A stretch of DNA of 64,000 nucleotides from Chloroflexota bacterium (lineage in GTDB: Bacteria; Chloroflexota; Anaerolineae; UBA1429). The stretch's first letter is position 1. The number at the start of each line of letters is the position of its first letter. The notes under the pieces are model-generated. The model worked only from the letters and a program-made list of their open reading frames with translations. It ran no database searches and was not told where the DNA came from. Position numbers and translations under genes: made by a program. Positions 43,948-52,870 of this stretch are shown one piece after another. The DNA lies in assembly GCA_012719135.1 (NCBI GenBank), contig JAAYAW010000070.1, forward strand, positions 1 through 64,000. Reading direction: 5' to 3'.

Positions 43948-46371
43948 CTAGCGGCAGGGCAGGCTCACTTCGGCTGGCCGCAGACCCTCGGCCGACACCA
44001 CGACCCGCACGGTGCCACCCGTCTTGCCGGATTGCACCACGCCGAGGCACAGCCCCGCAAATGCCCTTCGATTACTGGCCTTGTGGGGATCATGGTCACT
44101 GGGATCGCCGTTATCCACGCCGATCAGGCGAGCCTCCCCTTCAACCTGAAAGTGCACCCGCGTGTCGGCGGTGGGCACCACGTGCCCAGCCGCGTCGACA
44201 ACCTCCACCCTCAGGTGTGCGACGTCACGGCCATCGGCAAGCAAGCCGTCACGATCGCAGGTGAGGCGCAGTGCCTCCGGGACGTCGGCCGTCGCCACCG
44301 TACGCCGGCAGATGATCTCCTCTCCCCTGCGGCCAATCGCCTCGAGCACACCGGCCTCATATGGCACATCCCAGGCCAGGTGCAGATCCGCTGTGGTCGG
44401 GTGGAGCGATCGCCAGAGCGGTGACCACCCAACACCGGACATGCCCGGCCGCGGGAACTGGTAAATCTTGGTGCCGAGAGAGCGTCCGTTGAGCACGAGT
44501 TCCACGGACTCGCAGTTGGTATAGCAGATCACGGGGATCACCTGGCCCTCGTGCCCCTCCCAGTTCCAGTGTGGTGCCAGGTACAGCATGGGCTCATCAG
44601 TCCACTGGCTCTGGTAAAAGTAGAACCCATCCTTCGGAAAGCCACACGTATCGATGACGCCGCTGACCGAGTTCTTTAGGGGCCATCGTGTTTCGCCCAG
44701 ATAGTCGATGCCGGTCCACATATAGTCGCCCGCCACGTAATCATGTAGCGCGGTGAACTTCCATAGTTGCTCAACGTTGATCATCCTGGCGTGATAGGGC
44801 CCATACCATCCGGACGCTTCCAGACGATAGTCACCGCGAATGCCGCCAAGGGAGGTGTTCTCGCTCCCGATCATTCGCCGAAGGGGAAAGCGAAGCTTGT
44901 CGGGCCCATAGTAGAGTTCGCGGTGCTCGTTCCACCGATCCACATAGTTGTACCCGACGACGTCCAACTGCTCGAGGAACTCGAGCGTGGTCGCCGTGGG
45001 CGCCGAAATGTTGTCGCACGCGGACGTGACCGGGCGCGTGGGATCCTCTTCGCGCACAATCTCCACGAGCCTTCGGAGAACGCCCACGTCCTCGGGGTAA
45101 GTTTGCTCGAGGATCTCGTTGCCCACGCTCCACAGCACGATACTGGGATGGTTTCTATCGCGCCGTACCATGCTTCGCGTATCGATCTCCGACCACTCGT
45201 CATAGAAGTCGTGATACCCGTAGGCAAACTTGCCTTTGCGCCACTCGTCAAAGTTCTCGTCCATGACGAGGAAACCCAGTCGATCGCAGAGATCGAGGAA
45301 CTCCGGCGCGGGCGGGTAATGGCTGCTGCGGATGCCGTTGCAGCCCATCTCCTTGAGCAAGCGCAGACGGCGGTCCCAGACTCCCTCAGGGACAGCGGCT
45401 CCAACACAGCCACCATCATGGTGAATGCAGACGCCGTTGATCTTGACGGGCTCACCGTTCAACAGAAAGCCACGGTCCGCATCGAAGCAGATCTCGCGTA
45501 TGCCAAAGGGCGTCTCATATCGATCGCGCACGTGTCCCTCGATCGCCGCCTCCAGATCCGTGGGGAACATCGTATCCCTCGGCGCATCACTGGCCGTGAC
45601 GATGGACTGGACCGTGTACATCTGAGGGTCCTCCACGGACCAGAGCCGGGGGCCCTCCACATGCAGCCGCTGGGAAAAGAGATGCGTCTGTCCCGGCAAC
45701 ACCGGCTGGTAACTGCCGCGCTCCTGCACGACCTGGCCGTCTGGATCCAGTATCCGGGTGACCAGAAGACAGCCCTGCTCCTGAGAGCCGTCGTTCTGCA
45801 CGCGGGTATCCACGTCGACCCGCGTGATCTGTTCGTTCATCCGGGTTGTGCGCACAAAGGTGCCACAAACAGCGACGTGCAAGGGGTCGGTGATGGTCAG
45901 CCAGGTGTGCCGATAGATGCCCGCTCCGCTGTACCAGCGGGCATCGGGCTGCATCGAGTCATCCACGCGCACCGCCAGCACGTTGCGATCCTGACCGTAG
46001 CGCAGGAACGGAGTCAGATCGAAATGGAAACTTGTGTAGCCATAGGGGTGGAAACCGAGATGCTGCCCGTTCAGGTACACGTCGCAATTCTTGTAGACGC
46101 CGTCGAACTCTATCGTCACCGTGCGCCCGACATCGACTGCGGACATAGAAAAACTCTTGCGATACCACCCCACGCCACCGGGAAGGTAGCCGCCGCCACC
46201 GCCGCAGCGGTGGTCCTCACGAAACTCGCCCTCTATGCTCCAATCATGAGGCAAATCCAGCAGACGCCACTCGGCGTCGTCCAGTTCTGTTCTCTCTCCC
46301 CCCTCGAAATCGCCAAGATGAAAGCGCCAGTCGGCATCCCACAGGCGCCTGCGCTCGCTACTCTGCGACAT
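43948..46371 (-). CDS. Glycoside hydrolase family 2 (beta-galactosidase/glucuronidase-like)
   Basis: The 807-residue protein has the GH2 architecture: N-terminal sugar-binding jelly-roll (PHDWSIEGEF, GGGGGYLPGGVGWYRK, FDGVYKNCDVYLNG), Ig-like domain, and TIM barrel with KINGVCIHHDGGCVGAA, GIRSSHYPPAPEFLDLCDRLG, acid/base Glu in LWSVGNEILEQ and nucleophile Glu in RMIGSENTSLGG. Two further Ig-like domains follow. No signal peptide is seen, so it acts on imported oligosaccharides. It is likely served by the fused ABC transporter nearby. The ATG at 46371 follows AAGGGGG. Confidence 0.93.
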   Translation of the reverse strand: MSQSSERRRLWDADWRFHLGDFEGGERTELDDAEWRLLDLPHDWSIEGEFREDHRCGGGGGYLPGGVGWYRKSFSMSAVDVGRTVTIEFDGVYKNCDVYLNGQHLGFHPYGYTSFHFDLTPFLRYGQDRNVLAVRVDDSMQPDARWYSGAGIYRHTWLTITDPLHVAVCGTFVRTTRMNEQITRVDVDTRVQNDGSQEQGCLLVTRILDPDGQVVQERGSYQPVLPGQTHLFSQRLHVEGPRLWSVEDPQMYTVQSIVTASDAPRDTMFPTDLEAAIEGHVRDRYETPFGIREICFDADRGFLLNGEPVKINGVCIHHDGGCVGAAVPEGVWDRRLRLLKEMGCNGIRSSHYPPAPEFLDLCDRLGFLVMDENFDEWRKGKFAYGYHDFYDEWSEIDTRSMVRRDRNHPSIVLWSVGNEILEQTYPEDVGVLRRLVEIVREEDPTRPVTSACDNISAPTATTLEFLEQLDVVGYNYVDRWNEHRELYYGPDKLRFPLRRMIGSENTSLGGIRGDYRLEASGWYGPYHARMINVEQLWKFTALHDYVAGDYMWTGIDYLGETRWPLKNSVSGVIDTCGFPKDGFYFYQSQWTDEPMLYLAPHWNWEGHEGQVIPVICYTNCESVELVLNGRSLGTKIYQFPRPGMSGVGWSPLWRSLHPTTADLHLAWDVPYEAGVLEAIGRRGEEIICRRTVATADVPEALRLTCDRDGLLADGRDVAHLRVEVVDAAGHVVPTADTRVHFQVEGEARLIGVDNGDPSDHDPHKASNRRAFAGLCLGVVQSGKTGGTVRVVVSAEGLRPAEVSLPCR

Positions 46372-46497
46372 GGCTATCCCCCTTGTACCTGAACACGACG
46401 GAGAGGGGCAAAGCGACAGCCTTTGTACCTCTCTGCGGGCAGACCGGCGAGTGACCTCAAGCGGCAACAAAGCCCCCGCAGCCACCGGATTGCGCCC

Positions 46498-46525
46498 ATG
46501 ATATCCGCGCGCCTGTGCCTGTCAA
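46498..46525 (-). promoter_or_regulatory. Promoter of the GH2 gene
   Basis: TTGACA (46525-46520) and TATCAT (46503-46498) are 16 bp apart. The -35 overlaps the upstream stop codon. Confidence 0.75.
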
Positions 46526-47646
46526 CGGGTTTTGACGCCCTGGCTGCGGGCCCACCTGGCCAGCATTCGTACGCGTTCGATCGCCTCAGCGCCCGCCCCT
46601 TCAGGCACTTCATCCGAGATCCCCAGCACCAGGTTAGGATGAAATAGAGATACCACCCTCTCGGCACAGGCCATCAACTCTTCACGCGAGTACGTGTCCG
46701 TGAAGAGTACGGCCGGAATACCGTCCAACAGGATCTTGTCCCCAATGTACTCACGGATTTCGTCCAGCGTCACATCGCCCTGCGGTTCCGGCGTGAGCGC
46801 CTCCAGCCCATCGAACGGCAGATCCCCCAGCAGGGGAAGGAGAGAGTGAAAGTACCCATCCAAGTGGACGTGGGTGATTATGCCAGCGGAGCGCAGCTGG
46901 CCCGCTCTGCGGTGATACCAGGGCAGCAAATAGCGGACGAACCAGGCCGGCGAGAAGAGGCTATCATGCAGGTTCTCGCCAAAGTTGACGATGCGCGCCA
47001 GCCCTCCCGCGATCAGTTCATCGTATAACGCATCATAGGACGAATCGATCGCATCCATCGCCTCATGCACTTGTGTTGGGCAATCCGCAAGGGCGTACAC
47101 GAGATCGGAAAGACGCATCCACTGCTGAGCAAGCGCCTGGTACGGGCTCTTGGGCACCCAAAACCCAGGCTGACCGCGGTCTCCGATCCACAGGCTTCCT
47201 TCCTGATAGAGGTTACTGTCAAAGTGATACCGCATGTGGCGAAACAGCCACGCGAGGGCTCGCAGGTCGTCCTCGTTCTGCACCGCAAAGCCGGTGACAC
47301 GCCAGGCGTTATCCAGCGTCAGATGCTGCGTCTCAACCAGGTCGCCGCAGGGCGTTCGGTAGACGCGCGTCAGGCGATCCCCATCTCGCTGCTCGATGAG
47401 GGCTACCTCGCTCTCGTACTCGACGACAATCGGGGACTGCAATCCACTGTAGTACTGGAATGTGCGCATGCTGCAATCGCAAGCATCATAAAGGCCGCGC
47501 AGATCCAAGCCGGCAAAGGCTTCAGGCATCTGGCCGAATTGGGTGTGCCAGTCGAACCAGGGCTCCATGCGCGGCTGAAACAGCACGTGCGGCACAGGCT
47601 GCCGCTGGAAGACACGCAGGTTCATCTCGCGGAAAGACATGCGCAT
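46522..47646 (-). CDS. Uroporphyrinogen decarboxylase-like protein (URO-D superfamily)
   Basis: The 374-residue TIM-barrel protein resembles URO-D family members in catabolic clusters: GDLVETQHLTLDNAWRV, IVNFGENLHDSLFSPAWF, ITHVHLDGYFHSLLPLLGDLPFDGLEALTPEPQGD and LVLGISDEVPEGAG. The zinc motif HxC of the MtaA-like methyltransferases is replaced by HVHLD and the second Cys is replaced, so it is not a classical methylcobamide enzyme. The likely role is binding or modifying a glycan-related substrate, unproved. The start could be 47646 or 47640. Confidence 0.82.
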   Translation of the reverse strand: MRMSFREMNLRVFQRQPVPHVLFQPRMEPWFDWHTQFGQMPEAFAGLDLRGLYDACDCSMRTFQYYSGLQSPIVVEYESEVALIEQRDGDRLTRVYRTPCGDLVETQHLTLDNAWRVTGFAVQNEDDLRALAWLFRHMRYHFDSNLYQEGSLWIGDRGQPGFWVPKSPYQALAQQWMRLSDLVYALADCPTQVHEAMDAIDSSYDALYDELIAGGLARIVNFGENLHDSLFSPAWFVRYLLPWYHRRAGQLRSAGIITHVHLDGYFHSLLPLLGDLPFDGLEALTPEPQGDVTLDEIREYIGDKILLDGIPAVLFTDTYSREELMACAERVVSLFHPNLVLGISDEVPEGAGAEAIERVRMLARWARSQGVKTR

Positions 47647-47689
47647 TGCCAACACCTACCGCCTGCACCCGGCTAACGTCAACGCGTCG

Positions 47690-47719
47690 AGCATAGCACC
47701 GGGCGAGCGTCACAGTCAA
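47690..47719 (-). promoter_or_regulatory. Promoter of the URO-D-like gene
   Basis: TTGACT (47719-47714) and TATGCT (47695-47690) have 18 bp spacing, starting right after the terminator of the upstream RNA. Confidence 0.6.
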
Positions 47720-47740
47720 CGGCCCCATCCAGCACGCTGC

Positions 47741-47779
47741 AACACAAAGGCCGAAGCATCGCACTGAATGCTTCGGCCT
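47741..47779 (-). terminator. Terminator of the large structured RNA
   Basis: On the minus strand AGGCCGAAGCAT pairs perfectly with ATGCTTCGGCCT (47748-47779), followed by TTTGTGTT. Confidence 0.85.
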
Positions 47780-48599
47780 GCTGGCAAAGGGACAGGACCC
47801 CAAGTGACCTTTGCCCGTTCCTGGTTCGGTGGCTCATCTGTTGCGACTCGACATCGCTTTGTGCTGCTATCGACCTCGACGGCTTTACGTGTCAGAGACC
47901 GAGCGCAGTCACCGGCAATCTCGAGAACCGCTCACACATGGTCGCTCAACTGGCGCCAATCCCGAGCCTACCCGCACGGTTATCGCTGGCCATGCTTTGC
48001 GCCCACCTCACCTGGCCGCCTTGCGACGCCCCAGCGAGCTGCGCTGCCCCTCCTTCAGCCGCACGCCTTCCTTCCGGTCCGCGCCTGTGGCTGCGATGTG
48101 GCAAGCATGCCCCTCCAGTCGCTCTGACGCGCTGGCTGATGCCAGCAGCGCCTGGAGCTCCTGTCTGGCCGAGCTTGGCGTCTTGGCCGCACCCGAGATC
48201 ACCGCCCCTGGTGCGATCCCACGCTGAGACCCCCCTCGGCCGCGCTGGCCGCTTGCGCCGCCAACCGACCTTCTGAGATAGCGCCCTCCGCTGCCGGATT
48301 GCTCCGCCAGCCGCTGGCGCCGTCCCCGGGCTACCCTCTCAAGCGTCTTTCGGGTTCACCCGTAATCACGGGCCGTCCCTGCCGACACTTGAGCGCACGC
48401 CCTGAGGCTTCTCTATCGGGGCAAGTGACTTTCGCGCTTTCGCCCCGCCAGCCCGTCCGTTGTTAACCGGCCTGGTCTCCAACAGCTCCGGATTCGCACG
48501 ACCCTCCGTCTGTACTCACGTACTCCGGCCGGGCCGTTGCCAATCTCCCGACTGCCAGTCCCCCCGTGAGGAACGTTCTCCAACCTCTCGGGATCCTGT
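47741..48599 (-). ncRNA. Candidate large structured non-coding RNA (about 860 nt), family unknown
   Basis: A minus-strand unit has a consensus promoter (48634-48606) and an intrinsic terminator (47779-47741) but no credible protein frame in between. It contains many strong hairpins and GNRA-like tetraloops: GUAC-GUGA-GUAC (near 48515), GC-GAAA-GC, CCCGU-GAUU-ACGGG, a ten-pair CUCAAGUGUC/GACGCUUGAG helix, CGCCAG-CGG-CUGGCG, and GGCAAAGG/CCUUUGCC near the 3' end. The motif AAAG(G)TCACTTG occurs near both ends. It does not show RNase P, tmRNA, SRP, 6S or group II domain V cores that I could recognise. Confidence 0.6.
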
Positions 48600-48605
48600 G
48601 CGGAA

Positions 48606-48634
48606 ATCATAGCAGACGCAGAGGGCCGTGTCAA
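48606..48634 (-). promoter_or_regulatory. Consensus promoter of the large structured RNA
   Basis: TTGACA (48634-48629) and TATGAT (48611-48606) have 17 bp spacing on the minus strand; predicted start near 48599. Confidence 0.85.
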
Positions 48635-48689
48635 GGAATCTGCGGGCAGGATTCCCCTGATTCCGCGAGCACTGCAAGATCACGCCGGA

Positions 48690-48718
48690 CTGACAGGCCC
48701 CACGGGGAAGCCTATAAT
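48690..48718 (+). promoter_or_regulatory. Promoter of the MFS gene
   Basis: CTGACA (48690-48695) and TATAAT (48713-48718) are 17 bp apart, divergent from the RNA promoter. Confidence 0.75.
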
Positions 48719-48799
48719 GCCAACGGTTGCGGACCTTGGGCCAAGGCCGGCGGCGGCGAGCCGGCACACAGCGCCGACTAATACCGGAGGATCTGCTGC

Positions 48800-50125
48800 A
48801 TGAGATCGCGAGCCAAGCGGCTGGTGCGCCTGTCTCTTCAATGGCTGGCCACACCCTATCCGGTGGACGGTACGAGCGAGGAGCAGCGTGCGGGCATGCA
48901 GATGCTCTGGTGGGACAACCTGCTGGCCGCCATGAGCGTTGCTTTCTTCATGGATTTCGAGACGCTCTATCTGCTGGCCATGGGGGCGCCCTCGTCCACA
49001 ATCGGGGCCAGGGCTTCGATCGTGGCAGCGGCAGCCCTGCTGGCGCCGCTGGTGGGCGCCTGGCTGGTCTCCGTCAGCGGCCGGCGCAAGATCTGGGTTC
49101 TGCTCAATGGCGGCGGAATCGGCCGTGTGACGCTGCTTCTCAGTGCCCTGGCTCCCCTGCTGTTCCCTCGTCCGCAGTCTGCGATTCTGTTCGTCGTGAT
49201 CCTCGCCGCGTTGCGCTCTTTCGCGGGCTCCGTGACGATGCCTCCGTTCAACTCCCTGTTTGCCGATCTTGTTCCGCCTCCGCTACGCGGACGCGTGATG
49301 GGCATTCGCATGATGGCCTCCAGCGCCATCACCGTGATTATCGTGCCGATCGCGGGCTACCTGATCAAGGCCATCGGTGGCCTACGCGGCTACCAGGTGA
49401 CCCTCGTCCTCGCCACCGTGATCGGCGCGGCTGCCACCTACTTTTTCTCACGGATCCCAGAGATTCAGGGCGAAGAGAGTGCCCGCCAACCAGCGAGCGC
49501 GTTCATTCAGGGGCTGCGAATGCTCAGGAGCGATCGCGGCTTTCTGGTCTTTTGCGCCATCAACTTTGTGTGGACGCTGGGGACTCAGACCTCAGCGCCC
49601 TACTTTTCGGTTCACATGGTAGAGAACCTGGGCTTTGGCGTGGACACCATCGCGCTCCTCACCACAATCGTCACGGTGTTCAACGTGATAGCCGTCCGGC
49701 TGGCCGGCACGCTCGTCGATCGCAAGGGCGCTGAACGTCTGACCATGATCGGCATGCTGCTTGTCCCGCTCATGCCAGTGGCCTGGATATTCGCCCATTC
49801 GCCTGCCCAGGTCGCCCTCGCGCGCATCTATGGCGTGTTTGCCTGGGCGGGGGTGCAGGTGGCTGCGACGCCGCTGATCCTCCAGATCGCGCCCAGGCGC
49901 TATACGGCTCAGTACGTGGCGATCTTTAACACCATCATTGGCGTCGCGGCCGTGCTGGGCCCCTTGCCAGCGGCATGGCTGTACGCGCATTACGGATTCA
50001 CTACCAACCTGGTGATCTCGGCCCTGATCCGTGGCCTTGGGGCAGGGCTCTTTCTGATCGCTTGCCTGCGAGGCTTCTTCCGGAGGCCTGCTCCGGCTGA
50101 ATCGAGCCAGACTCTGGCAGTCTAG
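48800..50125 (+). CDS. Major facilitator superfamily transporter
   Basis: The 441-residue protein has about 12 membrane helices and MFS features: the loop 2-3 region (APLVGAWLVSVSGRRKIW) and the equivalent loop in the second half (RLAGTLVDRKGAERLTM). It starts with a 35-residue cytosolic arm (WLATPYPVDGTSEEQ). The substrate is unknown. The ATG at 48800 has GGAGG ten bases upstream. The flavoprotein gene follows 33 bases later. Confidence 0.9.
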   Translation: MRSRAKRLVRLSLQWLATPYPVDGTSEEQRAGMQMLWWDNLLAAMSVAFFMDFETLYLLAMGAPSSTIGARASIVAAAALLAPLVGAWLVSVSGRRKIWVLLNGGGIGRVTLLLSALAPLLFPRPQSAILFVVILAALRSFAGSVTMPPFNSLFADLVPPPLRGRVMGIRMMASSAITVIIVPIAGYLIKAIGGLRGYQVTLVLATVIGAAATYFFSRIPEIQGEESARQPASAFIQGLRMLRSDRGFLVFCAINFVWTLGTQTSAPYFSVHMVENLGFGVDTIALLTTIVTVFNVIAVRLAGTLVDRKGAERLTMIGMLLVPLMPVAWIFAHSPAQVALARIYGVFAWAGVQVAATPLILQIAPRRYTAQYVAIFNTIIGVAAVLGPLPAAWLYAHYGFTTNLVISALIRGLGAGLFLIACLRGFFRRPAPAESSQTLAV

Positions 50126-50158
50126 GCCTCGACGGAGAGACACGAAAAGGCGGATAAC

Positions 50159-51397
50159 ATGGCGCGTCGCGTAACGCAGAGTACGCGGATCGCGGTGGTC
50201 GGGGCGGGCCCCGCTGGGATCATGGCGGCACTGGAAGCTTCGGATCTCGGGGCACAGGCCGTCCTGTACGACACGAACAGCCAGCCGGGACGAAAGCTGC
50301 TGGTCACCGGGAACGGCCGCTGCAACATCAGCCACGCTGGCGCCTGTGCTGGCGACTATGTATCCGACGCTCCCGATGCGCTGGCGCACATCCTGGAGCG
50401 CTTTGGCCATCGGGAGCTCGTGGCACGCCTAAAGCGCCTGGGTGTACTGACGTACACCACCTCGGACGGCTGGTGCTATCCCCTGTCCGACTCGGCCGCA
50501 ACGGTGGTGGATGCCCTCTGGGCAGCCTTGCGCATCAGCGGGGTTTCGTTGCGTCTGGATACCCAGGTGCGGGATCTGGTCCCCCGAGGCAGCGCCTGGG
50601 CCATTATCACAGGTCCCTCTTCCACGCCGGAGTACTATGACCGCGTGATCGTGGCCACCGGGGGAAAGGCCCATCCCGCCCTCGGTTCGACCGGCCGCTT
50701 CTTCAGTTGCCTGGAGAGCCTGGGTCACAGAATCCTGCCGGTCCACCCCGCCCTGGTATCGATCGAAGCGGACATGCGCAAGCTGCAGAGGCTCCAGGGA
50801 GTGCGTATGGACGCCAGGCTGACCCTGCTGGCCGATGGGCGCGTGCTCGGGCAGAGCACGGGGAACCTCCTCTTTACCCGCTCCGGCCTGAGCGGGCCTG
50901 CGGCAATGAACGTGAGCTATCTGGTGCACCAGGAGAGTGGCGCCGCTCTTACGGCCGAGATCGATCTGCTTGCCTTGCATGACGGGGCACTGGCGCGCCT
51001 GCTCCGCGACAAGCGGCAGAGCCCGTGGCCGCTGGCCACACTCCTCGGGGCCGTTTTGCCGGCCAAAATGCCGCCGGAGTTGCTCCGGTGGTCCGGGTTG
51101 CCGCCCAGTTGCCTGTTGAACGAGTTGAACCAGGCCCAGCTGGACAGGGTGCTCGCCAGCGCCCGGGCGCTGACGCTGCGGGTGACGGGCACCCGTGACC
51201 TGACGTTCGCTCAGCTATCCACCGGGGGCGTACCCCTTGCGGAAGTGGACTCTCCGCGGATGGAATCGCGCGTCGCACCTGGCCTGCACCTGGCTGGGGA
51301 GGTGCTGAACGTGACCGGCCCATGTGGCGGCTATAACTTGCTCTTTGCCCAAGCGTCCGGTGTGCTGGCCGGGCGCGGAGCATGCGCCGCTACTTGA
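50159..51397 (+). CDS. HI0933/YhiN-family FAD-dependent oxidoreductase
   Basis: The 412-residue protein has the Rossmann FAD loop AVVGAGPAGIMAALEA and the family block GRKLLVTGNGRCNISHA, then VIVATGGKAHPALGSTG, LFTRSGLSGPA and the C-terminal AGEVLNVTGPCGGYNLLFAQASG. These define the HI0933 (BaiN-like) family, whose members reduce unsaturated bonds. The substrate cannot be read here. Its last eight bases overlap the convergent cupin gene. Confidence 0.92.
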   Translation: MARRVTQSTRIAVVGAGPAGIMAALEASDLGAQAVLYDTNSQPGRKLLVTGNGRCNISHAGACAGDYVSDAPDALAHILERFGHRELVARLKRLGVLTYTTSDGWCYPLSDSAATVVDALWAALRISGVSLRLDTQVRDLVPRGSAWAIITGPSSTPEYYDRVIVATGGKAHPALGSTGRFFSCLESLGHRILPVHPALVSIEADMRKLQRLQGVRMDARLTLLADGRVLGQSTGNLLFTRSGLSGPAAMNVSYLVHQESGAALTAEIDLLALHDGALARLLRDKRQSPWPLATLLGAVLPAKMPPELLRWSGLPPSCLLNELNQAQLDRVLASARALTLRVTGTRDLTFAQLSTGGVPLAEVDSPRMESRVAPGLHLAGEVLNVTGPCGGYNLLFAQASGVLAGRGACAAT

Positions 51398-51728
51398 CCA
51401 CCACGAGCAGCATCTTGAAGCGCTCCTCGGCATAGAGCGCGTGGGGAATGTCAGCGGGCATGACAGTGGCCTCGCCGGCCATTGTCGGGACGCGTCGGTC
51501 GCCGATCTCCAGGATGACCCGGCCATCTAAGACGTACACAAATGCATCCCCCGGAGTCGTGTGTGTGGAGATGGACTCTCCCGCCTCCAGTGCGAACAGC
51601 GTCATGCTCATCGCGTCGTTCTGGGCCAACGTACGGCTCACCACCTGGCCGGGCGCGTACGTCACCAGGCTCGCCAGTTGCACAGCTTGGCCATGCGTGA
51701 TGTTCTTGATACGTACAGGCTCTGTCAT
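51390..51728 (-). CDS. Cupin-domain protein
   Basis: The 112-residue protein is a single cupin barrel: EAGESISTHTTPGDAFVYVLDGRVILEIG (motif 1 with His, Glu replaced at one metal position) and VMPADIPHALYAEERF (motif 2). It resembles small cupins linked to Crp/Fnr regulators. It is the third gene of a Crp/Fnr-ferredoxin-cupin unit. Confidence 0.9.
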   Translation of the reverse strand: MTEPVRIKNITHGQAVQLASLVTYAPGQVVSRTLAQNDAMSMTLFALEAGESISTHTTPGDAFVYVLDGRVILEIGDRRVPTMAGEATVMPADIPHALYAEERFKMLLVVVK

Positions 51729-51752
51729 CTTCTACCTCCCATCGGGGCGGGC

Positions 51753-51974
51753 TCACGCGCTCATCCGATCCCCTTGAACGATTACATAGTAGAGCTGGAC
51801 GGCACCCGCGGGGCACGCGAGCTCGCATTCACCGCAGTACAGACAATTCTCCGGCGCGGAGAAGGTAGCCCGCCCCTCCTCCAGCGCAAGCACGCCCCCC
51901 GGGCAAACGGCAAGGCACACGCCGCAGCCGGTACATCGCTCGGGATCGTATTGGGGCAAGGCTGTCTCTGGCAT
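51753..51974 (-). CDS. 2[4Fe-4S] ferredoxin
   Basis: The 73-residue protein has two CxxCxxCxxxCP motifs (Cys14/17/20/24 and Cys44/47/50/54), binding two low-potential clusters. The ATG at 51974 has GAGGAG upstream; the longer frame in the data upstream of it has no coding features. It lies between a Crp/Fnr regulator and a cupin, all on the minus strand, suggesting an anaerobic or redox response. Confidence 0.92.
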   Translation of the reverse strand: MPETALPQYDPERCTGCGVCLAVCPGGVLALEEGRATFSAPENCLYCGECELACPAGAVQLYYVIVQGDRMSA

Positions 51975-52047
51975 ACTGTCTCCTCGATCCCATTCTGGCA
52001 CGCTGCGTTGTCCTCTGCAGTGACTCTGGTTACAGTACACGTGTGCC

Positions 52048-52725
52048 TTAGCTATCGGCGATACGCTCAAGAGCGGCTGCGTCCAGTATCTCGATCCGGT
52101 GGCGGTCCAGACGAATCAGGCCTTCTGCCGCCATGGCGGAAAGCGTGCGGCTCACCACCACACGGACGGAGCCTATTCGCGAACCGATGTCCGCGTGCGT
52201 CCAGCGCATCGGGGTTGTGCCGGGTGAGGCGAGCTCCGTCAGCAGGAACTTGGCCATGCGCGCCCGAACGCTGAGGAGCCCCAGATCATATGCCAGCGTG
52301 GAGAGATAGTGAACGCGGGCCGCCAGCAGGCTCAGCAGTTCCGCCGCAATCACGGGCCTGCTCCGCACCGCGCCGTGCAGCACTCGCGCCGGCACGACGA
52401 CTGTCCGAACGGACCCGACCGCCTGAGCCGTGGCGGGCACTCTCCAGTCGGGAGCAAAGGCTCCCGGAAGATTCAGAGCATCGCCGGGGTGCAGGTAGAT
52501 GAGCGTCTGCTCGCGGCCCTCCGGACTCGCGCGGAAGACGCGCACCGCGCCCTGAAGCACGAGATGCACATCCGTGACGGTATCACCCTCCAGCATGAGG
52601 ATGCTGCCGGGGCGGTGGTCCCGCACATAGCCGCTCTGGGATAGGGCCTCGACAACGCCGGGCGATAGCCGAGTGCGCTGTGGGTCGCGAAACTGGGTTG
52701 CTTCCGGCCCGTGCTTTGGTGGCAT
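52048..52725 (-). CDS. Crp/Fnr-family transcription regulator
   Basis: The 225-residue protein has an N-terminal cNMP-binding-type beta barrel (about 35-125: PGSILMLEGDTVTDVHLVLQGAVRVFR, LIYLHPGDALNLPGAFA), a dimer helix and a C-terminal helix-turn-helix (HADIGSRIGSVRVVVSRTLSAM). No FNR cysteine cluster is seen. It probably controls the ferredoxin and cupin genes that follow on the same strand. Confidence 0.92.
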   Translation of the reverse strand: MPPKHGPEATQFRDPQRTRLSPGVVEALSQSGYVRDHRPGSILMLEGDTVTDVHLVLQGAVRVFRASPEGREQTLIYLHPGDALNLPGAFAPDWRVPATAQAVGSVRTVVVPARVLHGAVRSRPVIAAELLSLLAARVHYLSTLAYDLGLLSVRARMAKFLLTELASPGTTPMRWTHADIGSRIGSVRVVVSRTLSAMAAEGLIRLDRHRIEILDAAALERIADS

Positions 52726-52855
52726 GCTGCGCGTGGAACCCTCTCAGCGTGGTGGTCGGATGCGGCCTAGCAAGGCCGTGCGGCGATTCTAGGCCATGAT
52801 CTGCGGTCCGGCAACCGGAGCCAGGGAATCCAGCGTGCCCGTACGGCTTTGGATA

Positions 52856-52864
52856 TGCTATAAT
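52856..52864 (+). promoter_or_regulatory. Extended -10 promoter of xseA
   Basis: TG at 52856-52857, one base, then TATAAT (52859-52864). The start codon begins seven bases later, so the mRNA would be leaderless. Confidence 0.7.
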
Positions 52865-52870
52865 GGGCGT

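Noticed and set aside
47656..48230. Plus-strand genes in the orphan RNA region
   Set aside because: Frames are short, with shadow-like Ser/Pro/Arg composition and no ribosome binding site; the strong promoter and terminator are on the minus strand.
47741..48599. Group II intron or RNase P RNA
   Set aside because: No domain V-like hairpin, no reverse transcriptase, and no GAGGAAAGTC-type RNase P core was found.
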